From positions 32,902,926 to 32,966,925 of the forward strand of contig NW_023998416.1 of the NCBI RefSeq assembly GCF_014805625.2: a stretch of 64,000 bases of DNA, given 5' to 3'. This document shows, piece after piece, positions 12,126-24,864 of this stretch. Within the stretch, counting starts at the first letter, position 1. Each line of letters begins with the position of its first letter. Position numbers and translations under genes: made by a program. The notes beneath the pieces are model-generated. The model searched no databases, had not been told where the DNA came from, and saw nothing but the letters and a program-made list of their open reading frames with translations. The stretch comes from Glossina fuscipes (Eukaryota; Arthropoda; Insecta; Diptera; Glossinidae).

Positions 12126-14384
12126 AAGAAGAATAGATAGACAGAGAGACTGAGTAAGTTAGCCCGTAACCTAGAGGTGGGGGGTATCCAGATGCGGTCA
12201 GAAAATGTCCATAATTCTTTTTTGTCAAACCAATTCAATTTTCCGAGCGAGAAAGAGAGATCGAGAGAGTGGTACCAAGACATTAAATAGGGAGCGAGTA
12301 GATGGTAACAAAGACATCGAAATATCCTTTTAAGTCCATTTTAATTATCAGCCAAGAGATATACATTTCCGAATGCCTCCTTCAACTCAATCGGACCCCG
12401 AAATGATATTAATTAATACGTGGACAACAAAATTTCATCATATTGTCTTATTCCTTGCAAATCCTCTTTATGGTCACTAATTATAGTCGATTTACATGAG
12501 AAACTGTTCGACATTTTGCATATTGTGATTAAAATTTGGCATCAAGTCTGAATAAATTACTTATGGAAATCTTTTTTCTGCTTTCTGCTCTTTTTCTAAC
12601 ATCCAAAGAACACAGTGTTATAATAGTTTTTTTTTTTTTTTTTTTCTTGACTTTTTTGTTATTTGTATTATTGTTCGTTCAGTAGCTGACTGATTTACGT
12701 CCGTATCGAACATGTGAGCCATGAGGGAGCGTTGTACTGGACTTGTAGCTTTAGCACATTTTCCAACACGTGATACATGTGACACATACAATCATTTGTT
12801 GATATGTCGTAAGAGTAGTTGTGCTATACTCTCTAATGAATAGTCGGTTCGTTAGCAGTGGCGGTAAGGGCGATGTGTGAAGGAAAATTTCTCAATCATT
12901 CAATTATTCAAGCAATATATTACATATTGTTTTGTTTCGTGCTTATTCAGAATCACAGTTTCATAACATTGTCCCTCCACGTCTTTCGTTCTCTCTTTTT
13001 GCCTCTGTCTCTCTTCTTGTCGGTTGGCATAAAGTTAAATTCTATTCAACTGAATGATTCCGTTTAAATGTATTGCTACAGTTTGTGTTGTATTTGTGAG
13101 CTTAAAGTTGGTTATTAAGATTACATCTCGTTTTGAGGGTGAATTGTTTATTACGATCAGGCATGATATTGTGTATATTAAACGTGAGAAGAAATATAGT
13201 GAATTTATTAATTATTCGCATGCTACATAGTGAGTTTTCATAAACTAACTAACTTTCGGAAGTTGCTTTTAATGTTTTTTAAAAAATGTTATCTCTTGAA
13301 AGCCATTAACTATTGATGCCGAATCCGCTTCTAAAGATTTCGTCAAGCAACTTCAAGTACCTAAGCGCTTTATCTTTGAATTAAGGAGAATCATTATATT
13401 CATAGGGTATGTTAAATCTTAACACTGAACTCTAATCCCATGCCCGTGTTTTGATCACGGATCCTCTCAAAATGTGTCTCACGGGCTCACAGTGACAGAG
13501 GACGACTAAAAAACGTTAACTACAGTGTCGCATTTGGTAAGTTCTTTAGGCGGTATGAACTGAATAAAAATTTATTGTATAAAAAAAGAAAAAAGTTTCA
13601 AAAGAAGGGATAAACTTATTTCCTGACGCAAGTCCTGCATAAACTTTGCTTTAGTTCATAGCTCGTAAGGTATTTTTGAAAGGTGATACTGTGTTTACTG
13701 CACAGTTCCATAACGCATCTCTGTACCAAATCTTGCCCTTGATTGGCCCCTTTCTGTTCAACACACGTGATTCCTTTCTAACTGTGAGCCTGGGATGCAC
13801 ATTATGGTACGATCCGTTTTAAAAACGAAAACAATCAATTTCGACACCATGATGAAGTCCCATTTTACAAACATTTTTTTAGTGTTGGTTATCAAATGAA
13901 AGTAAAAGTAAAATTTGTTTGGAAATGCGGTATGAAATAATCAAAAAACTTAAGTTCAAAGCTCAAATGAGCCTCAAAGCGTCATCGTAAACGGACTAGA
14001 ATTAAAACACACAAAATGGGCAGTCTTTCATATATCGGACAGTGAGAAGATCGCATGCAAGTGCTATACGCATTTTATCAGTTCATCTCATATATGCTAT
14101 CGTTGGAGGTTATCATTATTATTGAAGTCAACACTTTTAAGATTACGTAATAAATCGTATCGTTTTACCTACGAAAAACGAGCGTTTTATGTTTGTAGTA
14201 AGCGAATCCATAATTATCTCTATATATTGTCAGCGTATGTTAAAACTTCAAATTGTTAAAGTGGGCCTTAAACTCTTTGTGTTTGGCAGACATCTTACCA
14301 ATGCTGCTGAATCGGTACAATTTTTTTTGATTGGGAGAAATTTGGGGAAATTGAAAGTTGAAAAGATTATATATTCCGAAGAAC
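10615..14384. other. AT-rich non-coding DNA with GA microsatellite
   Basis: Holds a short GATAC tandem (11759-11780), a long GA repeat (12074-12121) and T runs. Perfect E-boxes lie at 12767-12772 and 13764-13769. No supported gene. Confidence 0.55.
12074..12121 (+). repeat. GA microsatellite
   Basis: About 48 bases of GA units with a single interruption. Antisense frames of 79 and 85 codons here are low-complexity artefacts. Confidence 0.95.
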
Positions 14385-14725
14385 TTGGGATAGACCCACT
14401 TTATAGAGTGTCAATCGATTCAGAAAACGATTCTGAATCTGAACCTCTTCAGCTTATCCATACGTCTGATGGTTGTCCATCTTTATTCGTGTTCAACCTA
14501 TAGGTCGCAATTTTTAAAATAAATTTTAATGAAGCTTGGGGCACTGACGTGTTTTGGCCCAAGAGCGAATGCTATTGACAATGGTTCGGCCCGTATCACT
14601 TTTTTGACCACTTCCGTCTTAGCGCCTTATTTCCTCCTATGGACAACTGTTTTAGGCCAACTGGTTTAGAGTATTTGAAGATCGGCCATGGCCCACTTTA
14701 ATGTTTTTACTTGTTGTAAGCGAGT
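14385..14725 (-). repeat. Dispersed 330-bp repeat, copy C
   Basis: Reverse-oriented copy with CAGAAAACGATTCTGAATC, ACGTGTTTTGGCCCAAGAGC, CAATGGTTCGGCCCG, TTTTTGACCACTTCCG and GGCCATGGCCCACTTTAAT in order. A 104-codon frame that overlaps it is not a gene. Confidence 0.7.
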
Positions 14726-15497
14726 TTTTTATCTTCCATTTAATGCTAAGATTGTTCACGAAAAAAGTGAATACAAACCGCTCAGAAATAACTTTTTTAA
14801 ATTAATATCATACCGAAATCTGAAATGAATTCGGGCAAGTTTTAGTGCAAAAGAGAAATCATTTATAAAAATACGAAGAACTGAGAATTTTTGACAATCG
14901 CAAAAAACAGATAGTAGATCAGCACTATTTAGTAGGAGTAAAACTAAATAAGAAAATTGTGGAAACCTTAGGAAGATGCGCCACTGTGCTATCAGAAGAG
15001 TTTCTCTGAATTAAAGTTTTGTCAGGACAATAAATATAGAGCAAGGTGTGCTAGAGGCTGTAAGTTGACTGCATAAACTTTTAGGGTCCGTTATTTATCT
15101 AAAATTTATCCTTTGAGGGGGAAATCCAGATCGACTTTAAGCTTAAGTCAAAAGCAATTGAGTCAAATTTCAACTATGCATGTAAAAGTCTGCGCCTTTT
15201 TAATCCTCTACTATAACAAGGGATTTTTAAGTATCTCGCAGTTAATAATTTTTGGATATCTTTTGTGTTACTAACGAAATAAAAAAGTAATAATATCAAA
15301 ATGAACAAAAGAAAAAAATCGTGAGTTTTTCTTGTTGAAAATAGAAAAGGTATAAAATCTAAAAAAAGAAATTCTAAGACTCGATGGCAACTTTTATTAT
15401 TTTTTCGGGAACATCCCACCACGCGAACTCAAGGCTTATTTCCCGATGTGTTTGCTACGTAATAAACCAAAAGAAACACAACAACAACAAAATACAC

Positions 15498-15765
15498 TAT
15501 AATGGGCTATTAAATACACTACATCACCCTACAGGCATTCATATAACGACATTTTCAACGACCCTTCACGTCGCGCAAAACACGTCAAGGTAACAAATCT
15601 CGTTAAAATATCTCAAAATTTGCAGCTTGCCGATTGAACCGAATAAAACAAGACGGATATATGGACAGACGGGTAGACACGCAAAAACCGGAATAATAAA
15701 CGAATCTATCTCAAGTCCTTCTTGATATACCTTTGTACCACAAGTGATGTACAGTATAAAAATAA
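15498..15765 (+). repeat. Dispersed 330-bp repeat, copy D
   Basis: Contains GGGCTATTAAATACACTACA, ACGGATATATGGACAGACGG, GGAATAATAAACGAATCTAT and CTCAAGTCCTTCTTGATATA, and ends near ACAGTATAAA. Internally deleted between the 5' block and the sugar-like GGACAGAC zone. Confidence 0.65.
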
Positions 15766-15789
15766 GACAACTATAAGTATGAATACATC

Positions 15790-16015
15790 AAGAATTGAAT
15801 GTAAATAAATAAATAAATAATGTAAGTCAAAATAGATGAATAAATAAGTGAATAAATAAAACACTGAAAAAAAAGAAAATAAATGCAAAGAACAAAAAAA
15901 ACTTAAATAATTAATAAAAGGTAACAAGCTCATAAAAAATCAAATAAATAAACAATTAAATAAAGTAATGAATATATGAACGAATATACAAAAAATAAAT
16001 AAATATAATAAATAA
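15790..16015 (+). repeat. AAAT-type simple repeats
   Basis: Clusters of TAAATAAATAAAT and variants directly after repeat copy D. They may be the slipped A-rich tail of that element. Confidence 0.7.
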
Positions 16016-16351
16016 GGTAGTGACTGAAGCGGGAATAGAGAAGTTTACCATACTCATTAAGAAAAAAAAGATGTCACAATTTCTCTTTTGAAACGTGGCG
16101 GCCATTGGATAACTTGTAAGTCGCGAGGGATGGATCTCCAAAGGAGAAGAGAGGGATGAATGAAAAGCTGACATTCATACGTCAATGAAGAATTCACTAT
16201 TGGTCTAACACGCTCGTTTCTCACGACTAGGGTAAAACTAGTGGAAAGGACGCTTGCGACGATTTCGTACAGTAAGCGTAGTGCCCTATATTTGAGTAAG
16301 TCGTCTAAGGAAACATAAGCACACACATCATTTCTCTTTCTCTCGTACGTA

Positions 16352-16665
16352 TATCTGGGCCATTAAATACTCTACACCAGCATCTACAGTTATCCATACA
16401 TCGACTTTTCAAACTAAGGCGTTATGTGGTAAGTCGTCGAAAAAGTAGTCAGATCCAAATCGTTGTCAATGGCGTTCGTTTGAAAAATTTGCGACTTGTG
16501 TGTTGAATACAAGGCGGACAGACGGACAGACCAGCTTAGGTTGATCGAGAAAGTGACTCTGAATCTACAGGTACAATAAAAGGAAGGTCTACCTCAAGTC
16601 CTTCTCGATGTTGCTTACATTCGCACAAACTGAATATACCCTTATACTACTGCACTTGTTGAAGT
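16352..16665 (+). repeat. Dispersed 330-bp repeat, copy E
   Basis: One of the better copies: GGGCCATTAAATACTCTACA at the 5' end, AAGGCGTTATGTGGTAAG, GGCGGACAGACGGACAGACC, CTACCTCAAGTCCTTCTCG, and a 3' end near ATATACCCTTATAC. Confidence 0.75.
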
Positions 16666-17720
16666 CGCTGATGTTACGAGGAAAACGTGAATGTTTCAAC
16701 ATTGCTTTTAACTTGTATTTGGTCACACATTATGATGCATTGGGTTCGCAAGAATGAAATTTGGTGTTCAGCTTAATTTGTTAATTTATATATATATTTG
16801 CATTATTTTCTTAAGATCCTTCATAAGGTAAATGGGCAGCTTTTATAAGGCGAATGCACCTGTTTGCATGTGTGACAATAGCTTCTTTCAATGCTGGCCG
16901 TTCTTATTATTATCTATTGCGTACTACTCGCTCTATATCTCTTAGCTAACATTTCATTACCAATAATACAGCAAAAGAGACGTAAAAAGCAAGAAATGAA
17001 GAAAAAAATCACGTTTCATCATGTATTATGCCGGTTAGCGGTAATATTGTACATATGGCCGGAATACATCCCGTCAACCCTCTTCTTCACTAGCCAGCTC
17101 GATAATGTAAAGGTTGCATATTAATTACATACAAAAACGTTGCTCACATTAACATTGCACGGGAGTACAATATGTATGTATGTCTTTTAGTTTTTTTTTC
17201 CTCGTTTATGCGTTGCAAAACTAAACCTAATCCAACTAACTAACCAAGCAGGCAACTGAATAACTTCAATCAAGAGCGTCAACAACAAGTTGTTGTTATT
17301 ATTGTTATTTTCGTTGCTATTATTGCAAATGATTACTCAACAGATGTTTTGTATATACAATCGATCTGTTGCTCTAATGTTCTATATCGTATATACGTAT
17401 ATATTAGCGTTAGTGTAAGTAAAAAGAATTGGAAGCACGCAACTCAGACCTAAACATAAAACGGTTCGTAGAAATTTCTAAAGTAAAGCGTAGAAGAGTT
17501 AAAAGAATTATAAAATATGTGTGAAAACAAACTGTAAACTGTTACAAGTAAAAATTTCACTTTTACCAAAAAATATAGGTTGCAACATGTTGCAATCTAA
17601 CCATATGCATCATTTCTAGAAATAACGGTGCTTATGCGGCTTGATTTTGTAAGTGCAGAAAGAAATTATAAAACACAAACAAAAGAAGAAATTCTACTAG
17701 TAAACTGATTTATAACATAT

Positions 17721-17758
17721 TTACACACATACACACACATACACACACACTTACGGAT

Positions 17759-17802
<44 letters not shown>

Positions 17803-17803
17803 A
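17721..17803 (+). repeat. CA and GA microsatellites
   Basis: (CA)n-type tract at 17721-17750 and GA repeat at 17762-17800, immediately upstream of the E-box at 17810. Confidence 0.95.
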
Positions 17804-17809
17804 TACACA

Positions 17810-18966
17810 CACGTGCATATGCAGCAACCGCTTAGAAGAATGGAACAAGAGACGGCGCGAATGATGAAATAACATTTCATCGATCAGTCTCATACAGCGA
17901 ACTTGTTGTACGACTTTCACGAAGCTTGCTGCTTGTTTTAGACATTAACGTCACAGGCAGGCCGTACGTGTTGCTGCAACGTGACCACTAGTTACGGCAA
18001 GAACGCCAATAATTGTGGCCAAAGTGAAAGAGGTTGTGCTGTGAAAGCTTTTCTATTCAATTGCGTTTTGACTGTCGTAGCTAACGGTTGTGCTAAACAG
18101 CCTGCAACGGGTACACTTTCGTAAAATAATTTTGCTCTAGAACTCAATAAATTATACTCTGGCTCCTCTCAACCAATCATTCGTCTCTTGGAAAACGACA
18201 AACACCAATCGTTTATATGCAGAAATATATTATTAATCGAATTCAATTATTCACTCGTTTTAATTTACTAACGGTGAACGAAAATTTTAAATTGAAAAAT
18301 TGTACTACGGCATCAGAATATTTGGTTTTTATTTTTTCAATGGCAATGAATCAACCAATGCACGCTTTTAAATAATAACGCAAAACACTTATGCGGTAAA
18401 ATAACATTTCCGTCATTCAATTCATATATGAAACTTTTTTCGGAGCCGTAAACAACTTAAAAAGCAAGAAAAAATAAAAAAAAAAAAAAAATACGAGAAA
18501 TTTATTAACTCTTCTTCTTGCATTATGATTAATACCTAGAAAGTGCAAAGAACTTTAGAAAATGTGAAAAATAAAAAAACAACAACAACAATAATTAATT
18601 TATTAAAAATTCATTGAAACAGATAAGCGCGAACCCCACACACACAATACCATAACAAGTAAAAACAATGCGCAATTAAAATAAATATTTCAGAAATAAA
18701 ACAAACAATAAAAAAAATAAATAAAATAAAATAAAGCAAAGAAAAAATTGTTTATTTATTTTTTTTCAAATGTATTAAAACAAAAAGAACACAACAATCA
18801 TATTTCATAATAAACGTAAAATCGTTTTGGAGTTATCTATCTAACTATACGTGCACACATACGCACATATGGCTATACGTGAACGTAGGTGAATGATATC
18901 TTGAAAGAAAAATAAGGCAAAAACTCTTCGCAAACGCTTACGTTTACGTGCAAACATCACAAAAAA
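17810..18966 (+). promoter_or_regulatory. vri: Likely vri promoter and 5' leader with E-boxes
   Basis: Seen: a perfect E-box CACGTG at 17810-17815, then TACGTG (17965-17970) and AACGTG (17978-17983) separated by seven bases. From about 18450 the sequence turns A-rich with CAA runs, as in many fly 5' leaders. More TACGTG motifs lie at 18848-18853 and 18876-18881. Known: CLOCK/CYCLE bind tandem E-box-like sites with a 6-7 base spacer. Inferred: a transcription start within or near this block. I cannot locate the exact start. Confidence 0.45.
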
Positions 18967-19198
18967 ATGTCGATTGTCTGCACTTTAGAGCCGAAAGTGA
19001 ACTTATTTAAAGGTCCTGTCGCCGCGAAAAATTTGTTAATATTGAAAAACAATACATTGACATCGCCACTAGAATCATTGGTAGCGACAACAGCAACACA
19101 CATTGTAAATTCCGCAACAATATCAACAACCGGAACACCTGTTATTAAAATTAACGGTGAATCTATAAAAAATTCCCACAACGAGTTGGCGGATAAAT
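18967..19198 (+). CDS. vri: vri coding exon 1 (residues 1-77)
   Basis: The exon opens with ATG after a run of A and encodes an N-terminus starting MSIVCTLE, which I take to be the Vrille N-terminus. It ends one base into codon 78 at a consensus GTAAGTG donor (19199). The open frame runs on to 19269 only as intron read-through. An antisense frame at 18957-19220 is a shadow. Confidence 0.85.
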
Positions 19199-22066
19199 GT
19201 AAGTGTGAATTTTCAGACAAGTTGCGAAATAAGAATTTATTCCGAAACCACCTTCCACGACAGCACTAAAAGTATTCTAGTTTTGTTGTTCCGTTTATCA
19301 AACTTTTCAAAGAATTCGTTTACTCGTAAACAGTTTATAGTTTAAAAGTTCATTTATTTATGTCCGTCTACAGATCCATTAGTCTTTCACATCTGTCATT
19401 TTTAATCGCTAATAATAATCTAAAGCTTACTACTCTGACGTTAGAAATGGAGAATATCTTAAAACTTGCGAGCTGTTTGATGGACGTAAGAAAACAAGAC
19501 GGACGGACAGACAAGCTTAGATCGATTCAGAAAGTGATTCTAAATCCATTGATATAATAAAAGTTGAGTTCATCTCAAATCTTTCTAGGCAAGACGTACG
19601 TCCTACTCTTGTACCGCAAGTGGTTTAGCGCATAATCAGCTTTCAAGAGCTTGAAAAATTGTATGTTGTTATGTCGCTCCTTATATACTCGCACTTGGTT
19701 ATTAATTAATGCTACCTCTGTGTCTCTAGGCTCAATACTTTTTAGAGCGAAGCAATAGTATATATTACTTTCAAGCGGCTGATATTCAAAATACACCGCA
19801 ATATGATATTAGTCGTGAGCTACGAGAAAAAATTTAAATGAATTGCACAACCTCTGCGAACATCTTGATTAATAGCATGTGACAGACAGACTTTTATCGT
19901 TTTCTAAGGTATTCGCTTTGGACTCTTCAGATTTTCAGTCACGCGAATTACGAAAAAGAAGACATGAAAAAAAGTGCAGATTCCTTATACAAAGCATGGC
20001 ATGATTACACATAGTACACTGGTTGCTTTCTCTGCCAGTGTCTTAACAGACTGGAGATTTTAGTATAAAAATTGAATGATTAGAGAAAAACAACAAGACT
20101 GAAAAGTTGTGAGATTTAGTTTTTGAGCAATTAAGATCAGATAAGCGATATTATTAGGTAAGTAAGAAGAAAACTTTCATGTTTGATATAAAAACAAAAA
20201 GAAAAAAAATTGTTGTTAGCTTACTGTCAGTGCGAATTGTTTATACATATCAAAGGCAAATCTTCTACAATTGGCCTTCATTTGTCAAGTGCTCCGTCTT
20301 ATTATTGTAAACTTCTTATTAATTCTTGATATCATCAATAACATAAGTGTTCCAAGATGTTTTTTTTTCCCTTTTTTGTTTTCTTTTACACAGGCAAACA
20401 ATGATATATGATATGAAATTTCTGATAAGAGTCTTAACACGAAATCCTTCAATTAATCTGGTAATCTTAGATAAATAATGCATTTTTATTCAACGTAAAG
20501 CAAAAATAATTTAGATTTACATTAACGATCAATTCCCGCTTCTCTCCGCCACTTCTCGTCTTTTTCCAAGATGTAAGTGGTGTAAGCAGCTAAGCAGGAT
20601 TTTCCTTAGTCTCAGTCAAGCTAAATGGAGATTGTCTGCACGCCTTCAACATGTCTCAAAAAGCAAGCTACTGCTGGTCGCCAATAAATGTCCCAGATCA
20701 ATAAGCGTTTTCGATAAGCGTAAATGGGAAGGAATATCGGAAAATTTCGTTAAGGATTTTAGAGTCTGATCAATCATTGCTTCATAATATTCGAAACGTG
20801 TATTAGTTTGTTAGACGCAGACATATGATGAATTTTATTTGTCTCGACTATAAGTATTTAAGATCGTCAAGAGCGCCTTTTTCTTAACACTGTAAAGTTA
20901 CCGAGTTCACTACCTCGCAGTATCAAAACTATTTTTAATATGAACAGGTTCAGAAGTGCAATCAGAGATTTCTATAGTTCTTATTATGTATAGTTATTAT
21001 GTACTTTTCGTTTCATTGTACAATTCACCAGAGTTACTCTAATTTTACTTTTGCTGTGTTATTTCTACCGAAAGAGACTTCAAACTGAGACAAAACTGCC
21101 CCTTAATCTTCATTAATAACCTCTCTTCATGCTAATGAAAGCTGAAGTAAGTGTCTATAAGATTTACTCTTATTATGAACTTAAGTTTGAGAGAAATAAA
21201 TTGTAAGACTTAAGTCTTAAAACATTATCATCTAAGCCTATCGCTTTTATTGAAAAGTCTACCAAAAAGTCCTTTAAAATTTGACCCCACGACCATTAAG
21301 TTATTAGTCACAATCGTTTGCCACACAGGCAGATATAAAGATTTAAAATTATCATAATAAGAGAGAAATTTAATATTCCGGGCCGGGGGGGTGAGGGGGG
21401 GGGGGGGNNNNNNNNNNNNNNNNNNNNNNNNNNNNNNNNNNNNNNNNNNNNNNNNNNNNNNNNNNNNNNNNNNNNNNNNNNNNNNNNNNNNNNNNNNNNN
21501 NNNNNNNNNNNNNNNNNNNNNNNNNNNNNNNNNNNNNNNNNNNNNNNNNNNNNNNNNNNNNNNNNNNNNNNNNNNNNNNNNNNNNNNNNNNNNNNNNNNN
21601 NNNNNNNNNNNNNNNNNNNNNNNNNNNNNNNNNNNNNNNNNNNNNNNNNNNNNNNNNNNNNNNNNNNNNNNNNNNNNNNNNNNNNNNNNNNNNNNNNNNN
21701 NNNNNNNNNNNNNNNNNNNNNNNNNNNNNNNNNNNNNNNNNNNNNNNNNNNNNNNNNNNNNNNNNNNNNNNNNNNNNNNNNNNNNNNNNNNNNNNNNNNN
21801 NNNNNNNNNNNNNNNNNNNNNNNNNNNNNNNNNNNNNNNNNNNNNNNNNNNNNNNNNNNNNNNNNNNNNNNNNNNNNNNNNNNNNNNNNNNNNNNNNNNN
21901 NNNNNNNNNNNNNNNNNNNNNNNNNNNNNNNNNNNNNNNNNNNNNNNNNNNNNNNNNNNNNNNNNNNNNNNNNNNNNNNNNNNNNNNNNNNNNNNNNNNN
22001 NNNNNNNNNNNNNNNNNNNNNNNNNNNNNNNNNNNNNNNNNNNNNNNNNNNNNNNNNNNNNNNNNN

Positions 22067-22111
<45 letters not shown>

Positions 22112-24734
22112 CGATTCAATTCAATTGAATTCAGTAAAAGTGAAACGAGCGATTATCGCTAATGCGATCTCTTACTCATATTTATTAAATAATTTAAATG
22201 GTTATTCAGTTCAATAAAAAGTCGTTTTTTATTTGAACCTCATAATCTTCAGTTGAAAAACTTGTCATTTAACAATGACGCATACGTAATACTACATTTG
22301 CGTAATTAAATCACGATAAAATATTACGTCAAGCGCTCATCAACAATTAACCGAAAAATCTTATCTTTACTTATTTTTTTTTTTTTTTATTCTGAAAATA
22401 TTATATAAAAAGTTGTTTCCCTACTTTTTGCAGCATATCAACCGAGCACATTATTAAATAATCAGGATTACAAACCGGTTATTGGTACAACGGAATTTGT
22501 GCAACGTCAAACGTCCTCTAAAAATATATCACCATCGTCACCTGTAACGGTTACGGCAAGTGCTGATATCCTGCAAATACAGCAGAATCGTTTAAAAGCA
22601 GCGGTCGCAGCCGCAAACGTTGTCTCAACTAATTCTGCTATGCCTGAAGTTTTGCAGGCTGTCAATACTTTGAATAACAGTAAATATCATCCACATTATC
22701 ATCATCATCATCACCATCATAATCAGCATCAACACTCTCATCAAAATCCGGGAAATATTCTAACGCCGGCAACAGCAGCCACTATGGCTATAAATAATGT
22801 ACGCATGAGTTCTATATCACCTACATTATCCATGAATGGTAATTCAAACGAGGCCTCTAACGGTAAGACAAACGTAAGACGTTTTGTACCCATCAAATCT
22901 AATAGAAAACTCTTCTGTTTTTTCTTTTTTTTTTATCTTAGTGCACAGCCTCTCTATGTACAGTAATAGTCCGGTAAGTCCGCAATCTAGCGACTCTGGT
23001 CATAGCCTAAATGATGGCATGTCTCATGGCAAATATATGTCGTATAATGGAAATGACAAAAATTCGCAGAACGCCCAAAATAAGGAGTTGTTTACGCAGA
23101 GGAAACAGCGAGAATTCACTCCGGACTGTAAAAAGGACGATAGTTATTGGGATCGTCGCCGCCGTAACAACGAAGCGGCTAAACGTAGTCGTGAGAAGCG
23201 TCGTTACAATGACATGGTTTTGGAGCAACGTGTTGTAGAATTAACTAAAGAGAATCATGTTCTCAAAGCTCAATTGGATGCAATTAAAGACAAATTTAAT
23301 ATATCAGGTGAAAATTTAGTGAGTGTGGAGCAAATTTTGGCGTCCCTCCCCACCAGTGAACAAGTGCTGAGCATCACAAAGCGTTCCAAATTATCGCCAT
23401 CAGCGGCAGTGAGCAGCTTTAATAACGCTACGCCTAGCAATCATCATGGTCATGGTATACTATATGGTTCCTCTTCGCCCACAACAGCTCTTTTACAGCA
23501 AAAGTCTACAAATGATAGTGCAGAAAAGGTGAACACACCTGCGATTATCAAGGCAAATGTTCAAAGTGCTTTGCATATACATCAGCCAACAGCCTTAGCT
23601 CAAACCGTCCAATCAATTCAACAACCCCTATATCCCGCGGCGGCTAATGCAACGCCGGTCTTTACACCCAACCCCCCAGTTAAAGAGAATGTACAGCCTG
23701 TCGCTGCATCCCAGCACCACGTAGTGGCCGCTGCCAGTACAACCGTTTCCTCTCAGGCGTCCACACCCGCAAACCTGCAAAACCTTCATGTCTTGCAAGC
23801 GTTAAATCGAAATGTTCGCTGCGATTTGGATAATTTGCGCAAGGTAGTGGCTGTGGTAGATGCCATCACAACGAGTAACGCGGCAGCAGTAGCCAATGGC
23901 GATTTGTCATCAGTAGGAAATCTGTACAATAGCCAACAATCCGCTGCTGCTTTATATGCAGCGCCACAGCAGTTAAGTACTTTATATAATCAGTTTGGCA
24001 AAGACGAGGTTGCGTACCTGCCGCCAACAGTTGAAACAACGGCAGCCGTAGTAAGTTCTAGTGCTGGCGAAGGAGTGTCATCGACGTCCGCACGTGCTAA
24101 TGTCAATGTGTTGAATTTGTCACGTCGCGCAAGCACACCAACAACTTATGAGAATATGCTCTCATCTACCACACCATCGTCTAGACTCTCCTCTTCAATG
24201 TCCTCAGCATCATCAACTGGTGCCGCGTCAGGCGATGACGAACACGAGGCTGATCACGAAATGGTCGAGACAACGCATGAACTGAACATGGCCACGACTA
24301 CAACCAGTCCTCATAACAGCAATGATTCGAACAATTGCTTACCCCTGAAATTAAGGCATAAATCACATTTGGGCGATAAGGATGCCGCAGCGACAGCTTT
24401 GTTAGCCTTGCAGCACATTAAGCAAGAGCCGATTAGCAATCGTGCTTCACCGCCTGGTTGGACAGACGGATCAGGTGATAACTCCAGCGATGAACGTGAT
24501 TCTGGCATATCTCTATCCAGCCCCGAATGGGCAGCACAATTTCAACGTAAAGTCTTGGTAGGAGGTAAAGAGTCTTGCACCGCCTCGGCAGTTATAACGG
24601 TAACACCCTCCGAACGTGAACACATACTTAAATCGCAATTAGCGCGTCTGGAATCAGAAGTAGCGACAATTAAGAACATGATGATCTATTCCGCCGATCA
24701 GAATGTGGTTACAAGTGCCGATCTGAAGATCTGA
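18967..24734 (+). CDS. vri: Vrille, bZIP transcription factor of the circadian clock (3 exons, 817 aa)
   Basis: Seen: exons 18967-19198, 22434-22862 and 22942-24734 join in frame (232+429+1793 nt, 818 codons with stop). All junctions are GT/AG, with donors GTAAGT and GTAAGA and pyrimidine-rich acceptors. The protein has a His-rich run at residues 163-180, a basic region at 296-304 (NNEAAKRSR), then a leucine zipper with heptads at L313, L320, L327 and I334. A long Ser/Ala/Thr-rich tail follows, with a possible SUMO site (IKQE, K714). Known: the basic region and the sequence before it (SYWDRRRR) are typical of the NFIL3/E4BP4-Vrille family, nuclear DNA-binding repressors. In Drosophila, Vrille is activated by CLOCK/CYCLE, represses Clk, and also acts in development. 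Inferred: E-boxes upstream suggest the same clock control. Intron 1 holds a 659-base assembly gap, but the phase across it is consistent, so no coding exon need be missing. Other first exons are possible. Confidence 0.95.
19448..19640 (+). repeat. Dispersed 330-bp repeat, copy F (3' half)
   Basis: Inside vri intron 1. Shows GACGGACGGACAGACAAGC, TTCAGAAAGTGATTCTAAAT, GATATAATAAAAG and TTGTACCGCAAGTGG, very close to the family consensus. Confidence 0.75.
21408..22066. other. Assembly gap (659 N)
   Basis: The run of N is flanked on the left by a G-rich stretch (about 21380-21407) and on the right by 43 A. The two homopolymer edges look like sequencing or assembly failure. The two 245-249 codon open frames across the gap are artefacts. 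Confidence 0.98.
22434..22862 (+). CDS. vri: vri coding exon 2 (His-rich segment)
   Basis: The acceptor TTTTTGCAG lies at 22425-22433. Two bases complete codon 78, 142 full codons follow, and one base is left before the GTAAGAC donor at 22863. The exon encodes a Ser/Thr/Ala-rich region and the histidine run at 22688-22741. The following intron is only 79 bases. Confidence 0.9.
22942..24734 (+). CDS. vri: vri coding exon 3 (bZIP domain and C-terminus)
   Basis: The acceptor TTATCTTAG ends at 22941. Two bases complete V221 and the frame then runs to TGA at 24732. The exon holds the whole DNA-binding and zipper region (about 23139-23330). Its codon use is more GC-balanced than the surrounding DNA. 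The frame can be read back to 22884, but that part is intron. Confidence 0.95.
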
Positions 24735-24864
24735 ACCTAATAAGAGTATTTAGATTACTATTAGTTTTGTTTGTTTGCTTAGCCCTTTTTTTTTTAAGGA
24801 GAGAGAGGATAGACATTAAAACAAGTTATGCAAAGGTATGAGTTTTTGAAATAGTAGTAGACTG

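Larger units (their letters stand above)
19199..22433 (+). other. vri: vri intron 1 (3235 bases with assembly gap)
   Basis: The intron contains a copy of the dispersed repeat just after exon 1 (19448-19640), AT-rich unique sequence, and the gap at 21408-22066. I see no further exon. Small open frames at 19360 and 19575 are not coding-like. Confidence 0.7.

Noticed and set aside
14189..14503. 104-codon open frame
   Set aside because: It overlaps the dispersed repeat copy C and has no protein similarity.
21370..22128. Long open frames of 245-249 codons on both strands
   Set aside because: They consist almost wholly of N from the assembly gap.
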